Positions 1 to 7,638 of a stretch of 9,429 nt of DNA are shown here, one piece after another. The stretch spans positions 1 through 9,429 of the forward strand of contig JAJRQP010000308.1 of assembly GCA_024280195.1 (NCBI GenBank). Reading direction: 5' to 3'. Positions within the stretch are counted from its first letter, which is position 1. The number at the start of each line of letters is the position of its first letter. Source of the stretch: Bacteroidota bacterium. GTDB lineage: Bacteria > Bacteroidota > Bacteroidia > Flavobacteriales_D > Crocinitomicaceae. Position numbers and translations under genes: made by a program. Below the pieces are notes generated by a model. It was not told where the DNA came from and searched no databases. It saw nothing but the letters and a program-made list of their open reading frames with translations.

Positions 1-26
1 CTGATTTTCTTAACTCCTTAACTAAA

Positions 27-554
27 ATGAAAACAACCTTAATCGTAGCAATGGACAAAGCCAGAGGGATTGGTAAAAACAATGACCTCATGTGGCATCT
101 TCCTGCGGATATGAAATTCTTCAAAGAAACGACTACCGGACACATTGTTTTGATGGGAAGAAAGAATTTTGAATCAATTCCTGAGAAATATCGACCGTTA
201 GTAAACAGAGAGAACGTTATTTTGACTAGAAATAATTCTTATTATGCAGAAGGTTGTACGATTATTCATAATCTGAATGAGGTGACAGATTTATTCTCTG
301 CTTTTGATGAGAGAACTTTGTTTGTTATTGGCGGTGGAGAAATTTATCGACTAGCAATGGAGGCTGATATGATTGATGAAATGATAATCACACACGTCAA
401 TGAGAATTACGATGCTGATACATTTTTTCCTCCTTTTGAATTGTGCGATTGGAAAGTGGAGACCGTCCTAACGCAAGAAAAAGATGAACGGCATAAGGCA
501 AGTTTCACGGTTGTTAAATATACAAAACTGTCGAGTAGTCGAGAAATTAAATAG
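27..554 (+). CDS. folA: Dihydrofolate reductase
   Basis: Reduces dihydrofolate to tetrahydrofolate with NADPH in the cytoplasm, feeding thymidylate, purine and methionine synthesis. The 175-aa product is slightly longer than the E. coli enzyme (159 aa). Family motifs appear in order: the N-terminal strand and GIGKNNDLMWHLPADMKFF segment (residues 14-32), where D28 matches the catalytic acid of E. coli DHFR (Asp27) and F32 the folate-contacting Phe; MGRKNFESIP (43-52); R61, matching the Arg that binds the folate glutamate tail; the NADPH-binding VIGGGEIY (100-107); T122 in the ITHV strand; and DTFFP (131-135). The frame is open upstream to the window edge, but the ATG at 27 gives the N-terminus expected for the family. 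No clear ribosome-binding site precedes it. topB follows after 8 nt, so the two are probably cotranscribed. The promoter and any upstream partner lie outside the window. Identification is secure. Confidence 0.96.
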   Translation: MKTTLIVAMDKARGIGKNNDLMWHLPADMKFFKETTTGHIVLMGRKNFESIPEKYRPLVNRENVILTRNNSYYAEGCTIIHNLNEVTDLFSAFDERTLFVIGGGEIYRLAMEADMIDEMIITHVNENYDADTFFPPFELCDWKVETVLTQEKDERHKASFTVVKYTKLSSSREIK

Positions 555-562
555 TTGAATTT

Positions 563-2665
563 ATGAAAGTCTGTATAGCTGAAAAACCAAGTGTAGCCAA
601 AGATATTGCCGAAATACTCGGAGCAAAGCAACGTCATGATGGTTATTTTGAAGGAAACGGTTATCAGGTTACATGGACTTTTGGTCATCTTTGTACACTC
701 AAAGAACCGCACGATTATAATGAGAATTGGAAGTACTGGAAATTAGAAGATCTCCCAATCGCACCTTCAAATTTCGGGATAAAACTAATTGATAATCAAG
801 GTGTTGCAAAACAATTCAATACCATTGCTCGTTTGGTTCAGAGCTGTGATGAGGTTATTAATTGCGGGGATGCTGGGCAAGAAGGGGAATTGATTCAACG
901 ATGGGTTTTACTGAAAGCAAAGTGCAATGTTCCTATTAAGAGGTTGTGGATTTCTTCTCTAACAGAAGAGGCTATCAAAGAAGGTTTTGAAAAATTGCAA
1001 CCTGCAGAAAAATACGATAATCTCTACCAAGCAGGAAGTGCAAGAGCAATTGGAGATTGGATGCTCGGAATCAATGGAACCAGATTGTTTACTAAAAAAT
1101 TTGGTAAAGGAAAATCTACCCTTTCTATCGGACGAGTGCAAACGCCAACCTTGGCAATGATTGTTGAGAGACAGAAAGAAATTGATGCGTTTACCATTGC
1201 AGAATATTGGGAGTTAAAAACTAAGTACAAAGAGCAAGAGTTTGCCTGCCAAATTCCACGATTAAAATCAGAAGAGAAAGCAAAGCAAGGTCTTGAGTAC
1301 CTAAAAGATAAAGATTTTGAAATCACTTCTTTCGAACAAAAAGAAGGTAAAGAAGGTAATCCTAGGTTGTATGATTTGACCTCGTTGCAAGTGGATGCCA
1401 ATAAGAAATTTGGATTCTCGGCAGATGAAACCTTGAAATTAATTCAAGGGTTATATGAGAAAAAATTAACAACCTACCCTAGAGTTGATACAACATATCT
1501 AACGGACGATTTGCATCCTAAAATCCCAAATATTCTTCGGGGAATGAACTATTATTCTCGTTATACTGAGGTTTTACTAAAAGAACCTATTCCAAAAACA
1601 AAAACTGTTTTTAACGACAAAAAAGTAACGGATCACCACGCAATCATACCAACAGGTGTTATGGTGTCAGGAGTTTCTCCGTCGGAGCAAAGAATTTACG
1701 ACTTGATAGCAAAACGATTCATTGCTGTTTTTTATCCTCCTTGTATTGTATCAAATACAACGGTTTTAGGTAGGGTAGAAAAACTGGAGTTTAAAGCGAC
1801 GGGCAAGCAAATTTTGAAACTGGGTTGGCGAGAAGTTTACACTTCTGACAAACAAGACGCTAAAGCAAAAGATGAAGAACACATCATGCCGCATTTTGAG
1901 GAAGGAGAAAAAGGACCTCATAATCCAGTTGTTCACAAGGGAAAAACTTCTCCGCCAAAATATTATACAGAAGCGACCTTGCTTCGAGGAATGGAATCTG
2001 CAGGAAAGCATGTGGAGGACGAAGAGATGCGAGAATTAATGAAAGATAATGGAATTGGTCGCCCTTCGACTCGCGCAAACATCATTGAAACGCTTTTTCG
2101 CAGACAGTATATTGAAAAGAAGCGAAAAAATATAGTTGCAACACCAACTGGGATGGCATTGATTAATACCATTCAAAATGAATTGCTAAAAAGTCCAGGT
2201 TTAACTGGTGACTGGGAGAGAAAAATTCGCTTGATCGAAAAGGGAGAATACAAACTGGAAGTTTTTAAGCAAGAATTGTACAAGATGGTTAGGGCATTAA
2301 CCGATGAGGTTATTTTTAACACACCTTCTTCTGTGCAGTTTTTTCAAGAAGCAGAACAAGCAGTAAAACCAAAAAAGAAACGAGAAAAGAAAGAAATTCA
2401 TTTCGAAGAAACAAGTTGTCCTAAATGCAAGACTTCCAAGTTGATGAAAGGGAAAACGGCAATTGGTTGTGCAAATTTCAAAGAATGTGGCTTCAAAGTC
2501 CCTTTTGAATTAATGGGCAAAAAACTAACAGATGCTCAATTGAATGATTTGGTTACCAAAGGCAAAACAAAATTAATTAAAGGTCTTTCAACAGGAGGTG
2601 GAGAAAAAATAAGCGGTAAATTCTTGTTAGATAAAGAATTAAATATTGCTTTTGATAAGGTATAA
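563..2665 (+). CDS. topB: DNA topoisomerase III-type (type IA) enzyme
   Basis: Type IA topoisomerase: cuts one DNA strand through a 5'-phosphotyrosine link, passes a strand and reseals, decatenating and relaxing DNA. The 700-aa product has a TOPRIM domain (about 1-140) with catalytic E7 and the acidic motif D103-A-G-Q-E107-G-E109; SIGRVQTPTLAMIV (188-201); the active-site tyrosine Y305 in TTYPRVDTTYL, with R307; DHHAIIPT (357-364); and NGIGRPSTRANII (496-508). The C-terminus has one four-cysteine zinc ribbon (C619, C622, C636, C642) after a Lys-rich linker (603-610), followed by a topoisomerase C-terminal repeat-like segment (about 645-675). The acidic motif has Gln106 where DAGREGE-type enzymes usually carry Arg. 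The start 8 nt after folA gives the expected MKVCIAEKPS N-terminus. A single zinc ribbon and this domain order favour TopB over TopA. The reason for its pairing with folA is not evident. Confidence 0.94.
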   Translation: MKVCIAEKPSVAKDIAEILGAKQRHDGYFEGNGYQVTWTFGHLCTLKEPHDYNENWKYWKLEDLPIAPSNFGIKLIDNQGVAKQFNTIARLVQSCDEVINCGDAGQEGELIQRWVLLKAKCNVPIKRLWISSLTEEAIKEGFEKLQPAEKYDNLYQAGSARAIGDWMLGINGTRLFTKKFGKGKSTLSIGRVQTPTLAMIVERQKEIDAFTIAEYWELKTKYKEQEFACQIPRLKSEEKAKQGLEYLKDKDFEITSFEQKEGKEGNPRLYDLTSLQVDANKKFGFSADETLKLIQGLYEKKLTTYPRVDTTYLTDDLHPKIPNILRGMNYYSRYTEVLLKEPIPKTKTVFNDKKVTDHHAIIPTGVMVSGVSPSEQRIYDLIAKRFIAVFYPPCIVSNTTVLGRVEKLEFKATGKQILKLGWREVYTSDKQDAKAKDEEHIMPHFEEGEKGPHNPVVHKGKTSPPKYYTEATLLRGMESAGKHVEDEEMRELMKDNGIGRPSTRANIIETLFRRQYIEKKRKNIVATPTGMALINTIQNELLKSPGLTGDWERKIRLIEKGEYKLEVFKQELYKMVRALTDEVIFNTPSSVQFFQEAEQAVKPKKKREKKEIHFEETSCPKCKTSKLMKGKTAIGCANFKECGFKVPFELMGKKLTDAQLNDLVTKGKTKLIKGLSTGGGEKISGKFLLDKELNIAFDKV

Positions 2666-2704
2666 AACCTCATTGGTCTAAAATTTCGTAAAATGACCTT
2701 ATAA

Positions 2705-2726
2705 AATTGTATATTTATCTACAATT
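2705..2726. promoter_or_regulatory. Dyad symmetry upstream of the sensor kinase
   Basis: A perfect 7-bp inverted repeat, AATTGTA (2705-2711) and TACAATT (2720-2726), is separated by 8 nt and sits 15 nt before the proposed kinase start. With a 2-nt interruption the symmetry extends outward through TTATAA on both flanks. Size and position suit a regulator-binding site. The sequence TATATTTA at 2710-2717 inside it differs from the Bacteroidota -7 box TAnnTTTG only in its last base, so it might overlap a promoter. In DNA this AT-rich, a short dyad can arise by chance. Confidence 0.25.
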
Positions 2727-2741
2727 ATAACTAATTCCTAC

Positions 2742-4241
2742 TTGCCAAATAATTTAGCACTATACAAGCTTATTGTCGACACAACGAATGAATGTGTTTG
2801 GATGATTGATGAGTTTAATAAAACAAGCTTTGTCAATAATAAGATGATTGATGTTTTGGGTTATTCTGAAGATGAAATGTTAGGTAAGAGCCTTTTTGAT
2901 TTCATGGATAAGGACGGAATCGAACTAGCAAAGAAAAATCTAGAAAGGAATGCCAATGGATTTTCTGAATTACATGAGTTTAAGTTTCAACATAAAAAAG
3001 GGAACGATGTCTGGACTCAAATAAACACAAGCCCTATCATTGTAGATGGGGTAAACAAAGGTTCGTTAGCGATGGTTACCGATATCACTGCAAAAAAAGC
3101 AGAGGAAATTGAAGAATCGGAAATACAGAGGAATTACCGCTCTTTGTTTGAGGACTGTCCAGTTCCAATTTGGGATGAAGATTTCTCTGAAGTAAAAATA
3201 CGACTGGATAAGCTCAAAGAAAAAGGAATAACTGATATTTATAAACACTTTAGAAATAATTTAGCAGATTTAGCATATTGTGCTGAGGGGCTAGTTATTA
3301 ATGATGTTAATCAGGCAGTGGTCGAATTAAATGATGCAGACTCGAAAGAACAGATGTTGTCTGGATTTAAAGAATTGACCAATAGAAAATCGATTGGCTA
3401 TGCAATGGAGCAAATGGAGGCTATATTTAATGGTGACACGAGTTTCCAGCAAGAAGTAGAGTTGTTGACTTTTAGTGGGCAAACTCGGCACGTTCTAATG
3501 AAGTGGACGGTCGTAAAAGGGTTTGAAAAGACCTATAAGAAGGTGTATTTAACAACAACAGACTTTACAGATAGAATTCTTGAGGAAAATCAATTCCTTA
3601 AAAATACCAACAAAGAAAAAGAAATTCTCCTGAAGGAAATCCACCATCGTGTAAAGAATAATTTGCAAATCATCATGAGTTTGTTGAATCTGCAATCGCG
3701 GTCAATTGATGATCTTGAAACAAAAGACTTATTCAATGTAAGTATTGGAAGAATTCAATCCATGTCAATCGTCCATCAGTTATTGTATCAATCGGATGAT
3801 TTTTCTAAAATAGAGTTTCGTGATTATCTTGAAAGATTGGTTTATCCACTGATTTCATCCATTAAGGGGGATAACTGTCAAGTTGAGTTCAAAATAGACG
3901 TTGAGAGTGTTGTTCTAAACATTAACACATCCATTCCTTTGGGGTTAATCATCACAGAATTAATTACCAACTCTCTAAAGCATGGAATAAAACAATGTAC
4001 AGGAGAAATATCAATTTCAATGAGAAATATTGAAAATAATAAGTACTTGCTTGAAATTGGAGATAATGGAGAAAATTTCCCTCCTGATTTTGATATCAAT
4101 AAAACAGAAACTTTAGGATTGCAATTGGTAACGAGCTTAGTTGAACAACTTTCTGGAACCATTGAAAGAGATGCGACGAAATCAGGAACACATTACATTA
4201 TTCTATTTGAAGAAATAGAAGACAATTCCATGAAAAGATAG
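2742..4241 (+). CDS. PAS-domain sensor histidine kinase (HisKA_2 family), orphan
   Basis: Predicted cytosolic sensor kinase of 499 aa; I see no signal peptide or membrane segment. Residues about 5-120 form a PAS domain (NECVWMID, then YSEDEMLGKSLFDF) ending in the usual VTDITAKKAEE linker. Residues about 140-280 form a second, divergent PAS-like domain (PVPIWDEDFS at 141-150, LTTTDFTDR at 270-278). A short coiled linker leads to the HisKA_2 H-box LLKEIHHRVKNNLQIIMSLL (296-315), with H302 the likely phosphoacceptor and H301 adjacent. The ATPase domain has an N-box ELITNSLKHG (406-415; N410), G1 box DNGENFP (441-447) and G2-like TLGLQLV (457-463). Start: no in-frame ATG precedes the PAS domain. 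TTG at 2742 is the only NTG codon in the open stretch beginning at 2697, and the next ATG (2802) would cut into the PAS fold. No response regulator is adjacent, so partner and signal are unknown. Confidence 0.88.
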   Translation: MPNNLALYKLIVDTTNECVWMIDEFNKTSFVNNKMIDVLGYSEDEMLGKSLFDFMDKDGIELAKKNLERNANGFSELHEFKFQHKKGNDVWTQINTSPIIVDGVNKGSLAMVTDITAKKAEEIEESEIQRNYRSLFEDCPVPIWDEDFSEVKIRLDKLKEKGITDIYKHFRNNLADLAYCAEGLVINDVNQAVVELNDADSKEQMLSGFKELTNRKSIGYAMEQMEAIFNGDTSFQQEVELLTFSGQTRHVLMKWTVVKGFEKTYKKVYLTTTDFTDRILEENQFLKNTNKEKEILLKEIHHRVKNNLQIIMSLLNLQSRSIDDLETKDLFNVSIGRIQSMSIVHQLLYQSDDFSKIEFRDYLERLVYPLISSIKGDNCQVEFKIDVESVVLNINTSIPLGLIITELITNSLKHGIKQCTGEISISMRNIENNKYLLEIGDNGENFPPDFDINKTETLGLQLVTSLVEQLSGTIERDATKSGTHYIILFEEIEDNSMKR

Positions 4242-4322
4242 TTGATAAACCGATTAAAAGTTTTCTATTTCTCTCACCATTCTTGCGCATAGAATTCTTA
4301 AATTCGCAGCTTACAAATCATT

Positions 4323-5486
4323 ATGGCAGACGAAAGATATAAGCTCCGTGGAGTTTCAGCTGGAAAAGAAGATGTGCACAACGCAATAAAGAACGTTGAC
4401 AAAGGTCTTTTTCCTCAAGCATTTTGCAAAATAGTTCCAGATCATTTAAGCAACGACGAAGATTACTGCATCGTAATGCATGCAGATGGCGCAGGTACAA
4501 AATCAGCTCTTGCATATATGTATTGGAAAGAAACCGGTGATGTTTCTGTTTGGAAAGGAATCGCACAAGATGCGCTGATTATGAACATAGATGATTTATT
4601 ATGTGTCGGAGCAACAGATAACATCTTACTTTCTTCAACGATTGGGAGAAATAAAAACCTCATTCCTGGAGAGGTTCTTTCTGCGTTAATTAATGGAACG
4701 GAAGAATTATTAACCGATTTGCGTTCACAAGGAATTGGAATTAATTCAACAGGCGGAGAAACAGCTGATGTCGGTGATTTAGTTAGAACTATCATCGTTG
4801 ATTCGACAGTTGTTGCAAGAATGAAGCGTGAAGATGTAGTTTCTAATCACACCATTCAAGACGGTGATGTAATCGTTGGGTTAGCTTCTTTTGGTCAAGC
4901 AACTTACGAAACAGAATACAACGGAGGAATGGGAAGCAACGGCTTAACTTCTGCTCGCCACGATGTTTTTAGCAAAGAATTAGCAACTAAATTTCCTGAA
5001 AGTTTCGATCCTTCTGTACCGAGTGATTTGGTGTATTCTGGAACAAAGAAATTAACAGATGCAACAGATTCTCCATTAAATGCTGGGAAATTGGTTCTTT
5101 CTCCAACAAGAACATACGCTCCAGTAATCAAGCAAATTTTAGATAAATATAGAAAGCAAATCCACGGAATGGTACACTGTTCTGGAGGCGCACAAACGAA
5201 AGTGTTGCATTTTGTAGAGAATGTGCACGTAATAAAAGACAATTTATTTCCAATTCCACCTTTGTTTAAAATGATTCAGGAAGAATCTAAAACAGATTGG
5301 AAAGAAATGTACAAAGTATTCAATATGGGACACCGAATGGAGATTTATGTTCCTCAAGAATTGGCAAATGAGATTATAGCGATTTCTAAGTCATTCAATA
5401 TTGATGCACAAATTATAGGGCGAGTAGAGAAGCATGAAGGCAAGAAATTGACCATCAACTCACCATACGGAGAATTTATTTATTAA
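4323..5486 (+). CDS. purM: Phosphoribosylformylglycinamidine cyclo-ligase (AIR synthase), Bacteroidota type
   Basis: Closes the imidazole ring in purine synthesis: converts FGAM and ATP to aminoimidazole ribonucleotide (AIR), ADP and phosphate, in the cytoplasm. The 387-aa product is longer than the E. coli enzyme (about 345 aa). Motifs in order: MHADGAGTK (52-60), matching the ATP-binding DGVGTK region; NIDDLLCVGA (88-97); STGGETADVGDL (142-153); GSNGLTSARH (204-213), in place of HSNGYSLVR; LVLSPTRTY (257-265); HCSGGAQTK (285-293), where classical enzymes have HxTGGG; and FNMGHRMEIY (333-342), matching FNCGVGM. This set is the form I associate with Bacteroidota PurM. The ATG at 4323 gives the expected MADERYKLRGVSA start. 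prfA begins 23 nt downstream and pyrF follows, suggesting one transcription unit. No clear promoter is visible in the 81-nt gap after the kinase gene. Confidence 0.94.
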   Translation: MADERYKLRGVSAGKEDVHNAIKNVDKGLFPQAFCKIVPDHLSNDEDYCIVMHADGAGTKSALAYMYWKETGDVSVWKGIAQDALIMNIDDLLCVGATDNILLSSTIGRNKNLIPGEVLSALINGTEELLTDLRSQGIGINSTGGETADVGDLVRTIIVDSTVVARMKREDVVSNHTIQDGDVIVGLASFGQATYETEYNGGMGSNGLTSARHDVFSKELATKFPESFDPSVPSDLVYSGTKKLTDATDSPLNAGKLVLSPTRTYAPVIKQILDKYRKQIHGMVHCSGGAQTKVLHFVENVHVIKDNLFPIPPLFKMIQEESKTDWKEMYKVFNMGHRMEIYVPQELANEIIAISKSFNIDAQIIGRVEKHEGKKLTINSPYGEFIY

Positions 5487-5495
5487 TAATTCTCC
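5469..5495 (+). other. Hairpin over the purM stop codon, before prfA
   Basis: Perfect 8-bp arms GGAGAATT (5469-5476) and AATTCTCC (5488-5495) enclose an 11-nt loop that contains the purM TAA stop. The prfA ATG lies 14 nt further on. No T-run follows the stem (it is followed by an A-rich stretch), so it does not look like an intrinsic terminator on this strand. It could affect mRNA processing or translation between the two genes, or be a chance AT-rich match. Confidence 0.35.
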
Positions 5496-5509
5496 CAAAA
5501 AGACGAATA

Positions 5510-6592
5510 ATGAACGATTTACTACAGAAACTAGAAGCAATTAACATCCGATTTATCGAGGTTGGAACATTGATTGTGGATCCTGATATCATTACCGACA
5601 TGAATCGATATGTCAAGTTAACAAAAGAATATAAAGATCTTGAAGAGCTTGTTGTTATTTATAAAAAATACAAAAGCCTCATTGATAATCTGGAAAGTTC
5701 AAAAGCACTTTTAAAAGAAGAAGCTGATCCTGAAATGCGAGAAATGGCAAAGATGGAAATTGATGAGCTTGAAGGAAAGCGCCCTGAGATGGAAGAAGAC
5801 ATCAAGATGATGCTTATTCCAAAAGATCCAGAAGATGACAAAAAAGCAATCATGGAATTGCGCGCTGGAACAGGTGGTGACGAAGCATGTATTTTTGTAG
5901 AAGATATTTTTAGAATGTACACTATGTTCTTCAAAGAAAGAGGATGGAAATATGAGGTTATTAATTCCAATGAAGGAACGGTAAAAGGTTATCGTGAAAT
6001 AGCAATAGAAATTGATGCTCCAGCAGCTTATGGTGTCTTGAAATTTGAATCAGGAGTTCATCGTGTGCAACGTGTTCCTGAAACAGAATCGCAAGGTCGT
6101 GTGCATACATCTGCAATTACAGTAGCTGTGTTGCCAGAAGCAGAAGAAGTTGATTTTGATTTGAATATGTCAGATGTGAGAAGAGATACCTATCGAGCAT
6201 CTGGTGCAGGTGGTCAGCACGTCAACAAGACCGAATCAGCAATTCGATTAACGCACATTCCAACAGGAGTTGTTTCAGAATGCCAAGATGGTCGTTCGCA
6301 ACATAAAAATTACGACAAAGCACTTTCAATCTTGCGCTCTCGATTGTACCAAATAGAATTGGATAAAATAAACAGTGAACGTTCTGAACATCGTAAATCT
6401 TTGGTGTCAACGGGAGATAGATCAGCAAAGATTAGAACATACAACTATTCTCAAGGAAGAATCACAGATCATAGAATTGGGAAAACAATGTACAATCTAA
6501 GTTCATTCATGAACGGAGATATCCAAGATATGATAGATGCATTGAAGATGGCAGAGAATGCAGAGAAATTGAAAAATTCTGAGGAGAATTAA
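5510..6592 (+). CDS. prfA: Peptide chain release factor 1
   Basis: Recognises UAA and UAG in the ribosomal A site and triggers peptide release. At 360 aa it has the normal RF1 length. Domains in order: an N-terminal helical domain (about 1-105, with charged coiled segments); the central core starting at ELRAGTGGDEACIFVEDIFRMY (116-137); the RF1-type codon-recognition tripeptide P190-E-T192 in VQRVPETESQGRVHTSA, with Glu in the variable middle position; and the catalytic GGQ loop at 234-236 (RASGAGGQHVNKTESA), whose Gln is the methylation target in this family. DGRSQHKNYDKAL (260-272) and YNYSQGRITDHR (311-322) follow, as in RF1. The PxT tripeptide rather than RF2's SPF decides RF1 over RF2. 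The start follows purM by 23 nt. A methyltransferase gene (prmC), often adjacent in other bacteria, is not seen here. Confidence 0.96.
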   Translation: MNDLLQKLEAINIRFIEVGTLIVDPDIITDMNRYVKLTKEYKDLEELVVIYKKYKSLIDNLESSKALLKEEADPEMREMAKMEIDELEGKRPEMEEDIKMMLIPKDPEDDKKAIMELRAGTGGDEACIFVEDIFRMYTMFFKERGWKYEVINSNEGTVKGYREIAIEIDAPAAYGVLKFESGVHRVQRVPETESQGRVHTSAITVAVLPEAEEVDFDLNMSDVRRDTYRASGAGGQHVNKTESAIRLTHIPTGVVSECQDGRSQHKNYDKALSILRSRLYQIELDKINSERSEHRKSLVSTGDRSAKIRTYNYSQGRITDHRIGKTMYNLSSFMNGDIQDMIDALKMAENAEKLKNSEEN

Positions 6593-6603
6593 TTAATTAA
6601 TAA

Positions 6604-6657
6604 TGAAGAATGAAAAATTAAGAATTGGGCATCATTCTTCACTCTTAATTTTTCATT
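6604..6657. repeat. Two interlocked inverted repeats between prfA and pyrF
   Basis: The 79-nt gap holds two overlapping inverted repeats. The larger has perfect 15-bp arms, AATGAAAAATTAAGA (6609-6623) and TCTTAATTTTTCATT (6643-6657), around a 19-nt loop, followed by a short T-run (6658-6660). The second has 9-bp arms, TGAAGAATG (6604-6612) and CATTCTTCA (6633-6641); its left arm overlaps that of the first and its right arm lies in the first one's loop, so the two cannot form together in full. The stem is almost entirely A/T, so terminator strength is doubtful. It may be a dispersed intergenic repeat or a weak terminator or processing site. Confidence 0.55.
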
Positions 6658-6671
6658 TTTAATTCTATTAT

Positions 6672-7490
6672 ATGAATAAACAAGAACTCATCAATCAAAT
6701 CAAACAAAAGAAATCCTTCTTATGCGTTGGTCTTGATACTGATTTAAAAAAGATTCCGCCGCATCTACTAGACACAGAAGATCCAATTTTTGAGTTCAAC
6801 AAAGCCATAATAGATGCAACCAAAGAATATACAGTTGCTTACAAACCAAACACTGCATTCTACGAATGTCACGGACCAAAAGGTTGGGAATCACTTAAAA
6901 AGACATTGGACTACATTCCAAAAGACATCTTTACGATTGCCGATGCAAAACGCGGAGATATTGGGAACACCTCTCGTTATTATGCAGATACATTTTTCGA
7001 TTATTTAGGGGCAGATTCTGTGACTGTTGCTCCTTATATGGGAGAAGACAGTGTTGCTCCATTCTTAGAATACGAAAATAAATGGGTGATTTTACTTGCA
7101 TTGACCTCCAACAAAGGAGCGTTGGATTTTCAGATGCTTAAAGACGAAAACAACGAAGAGTTATTCACTAAAGTACTTCGTAAATCTCAAGAGTGGGGAA
7201 CGCCAGAAAATTTAATGTTTGTAGTCGGAGCAACTCGTGCAGAAGACATTGGTCGTGTACGTAAAATTGCACCTCACAACTTTTTCCTTGTACCCGGAGT
7301 TGGTGCGCAAGGAGGTTCGTTAGAAGATGTAGTAAAATATGGTTGGAACAACGACTGTGGTTTGTTGGTCAATTCTTCAAGAGGTATAATTTATGCGTCT
7401 CAAGGAGAGGATTTCGCTGCAAAAGCCGGAGAAGCAGCAAGAGACTTGCAGAGAGAGATGGCTGTGATTATTGATGAGAGAGGTTTTTAG
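6672..7490 (+). CDS. pyrF: Orotidine 5'-phosphate decarboxylase
   Basis: Decarboxylates OMP to UMP, the last step of de novo pyrimidine synthesis, in the cytoplasm. The 272-aa product belongs to the longer bacterial OMPDC group rather than the roughly 240-aa E. coli type. Visible motifs: FLCVGLDTDLKKIP (16-29), the nucleotide-binding start of the TIM barrel; YKPNTAFYE (57-65); the catalytic tetrad region ADAKRGDIGNTS (90-101), with D91, K93 and D96; SVTVAPYMGEDS (116-127); LLALTSN (141-147); the phosphate-binding VPGVGAQGG (207-215); and VNSSRGIIYAS (233-243). The ATG at 6672 gives the normal N-terminus. It follows prfA by 79 nt across an inverted repeat, so it may be the last gene of the purM-prfA-pyrF unit or have its own transcript. 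No pathway-specific regulatory site is visible. Confidence 0.95.
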   Translation: MNKQELINQIKQKKSFLCVGLDTDLKKIPPHLLDTEDPIFEFNKAIIDATKEYTVAYKPNTAFYECHGPKGWESLKKTLDYIPKDIFTIADAKRGDIGNTSRYYADTFFDYLGADSVTVAPYMGEDSVAPFLEYENKWVILLALTSNKGALDFQMLKDENNEELFTKVLRKSQEWGTPENLMFVVGATRAEDIGRVRKIAPHNFFLVPGVGAQGGSLEDVVKYGWNNDCGLLVNSSRGIIYASQGEDFAAKAGEAARDLQREMAVIIDERGF

Positions 7491-7638
7491 GAGATTCGAT
7501 GCTGCTTTGAATGAAATATATTGAATATTAAATAATGAATGTAAAAGTGACATTCACTCATTGCTTATTGAATCTACTTTTATCTTCGAGGTGAAAACCC
7601 TCTTTATTTCTTAGCTTCTCTGGGCTTCCGTTCGCTTT

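Noticed and set aside
407..712. Minus-strand frame over the folA-topB junction, and the other antisense frames inside the genes
   Set aside because: They lie opposite strongly conserved coding sequence, and their translations show no protein-family features.
2675..2698. Possible terminator after topB (GGTC...GACC with inner ATTT...AAAT)
   Set aside because: The stem is short and interrupted by an unpaired TAAA, and no T-run follows, so it is not convincing as an intrinsic terminator.
4299..4306. TAAATTCG as a -7 promoter box for purM
   Set aside because: It differs from TAnnTTTG and no TTG lies at the right spacing upstream; AT-rich DNA gives such matches by chance.
7588..7609. Possible terminator after pyrF (GAGG/CCTC followed by TTTATTT)
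   Set aside because: Only four base pairs with a seven-base loop, about 100 nt after the stop codon; too weak to call as a feature.
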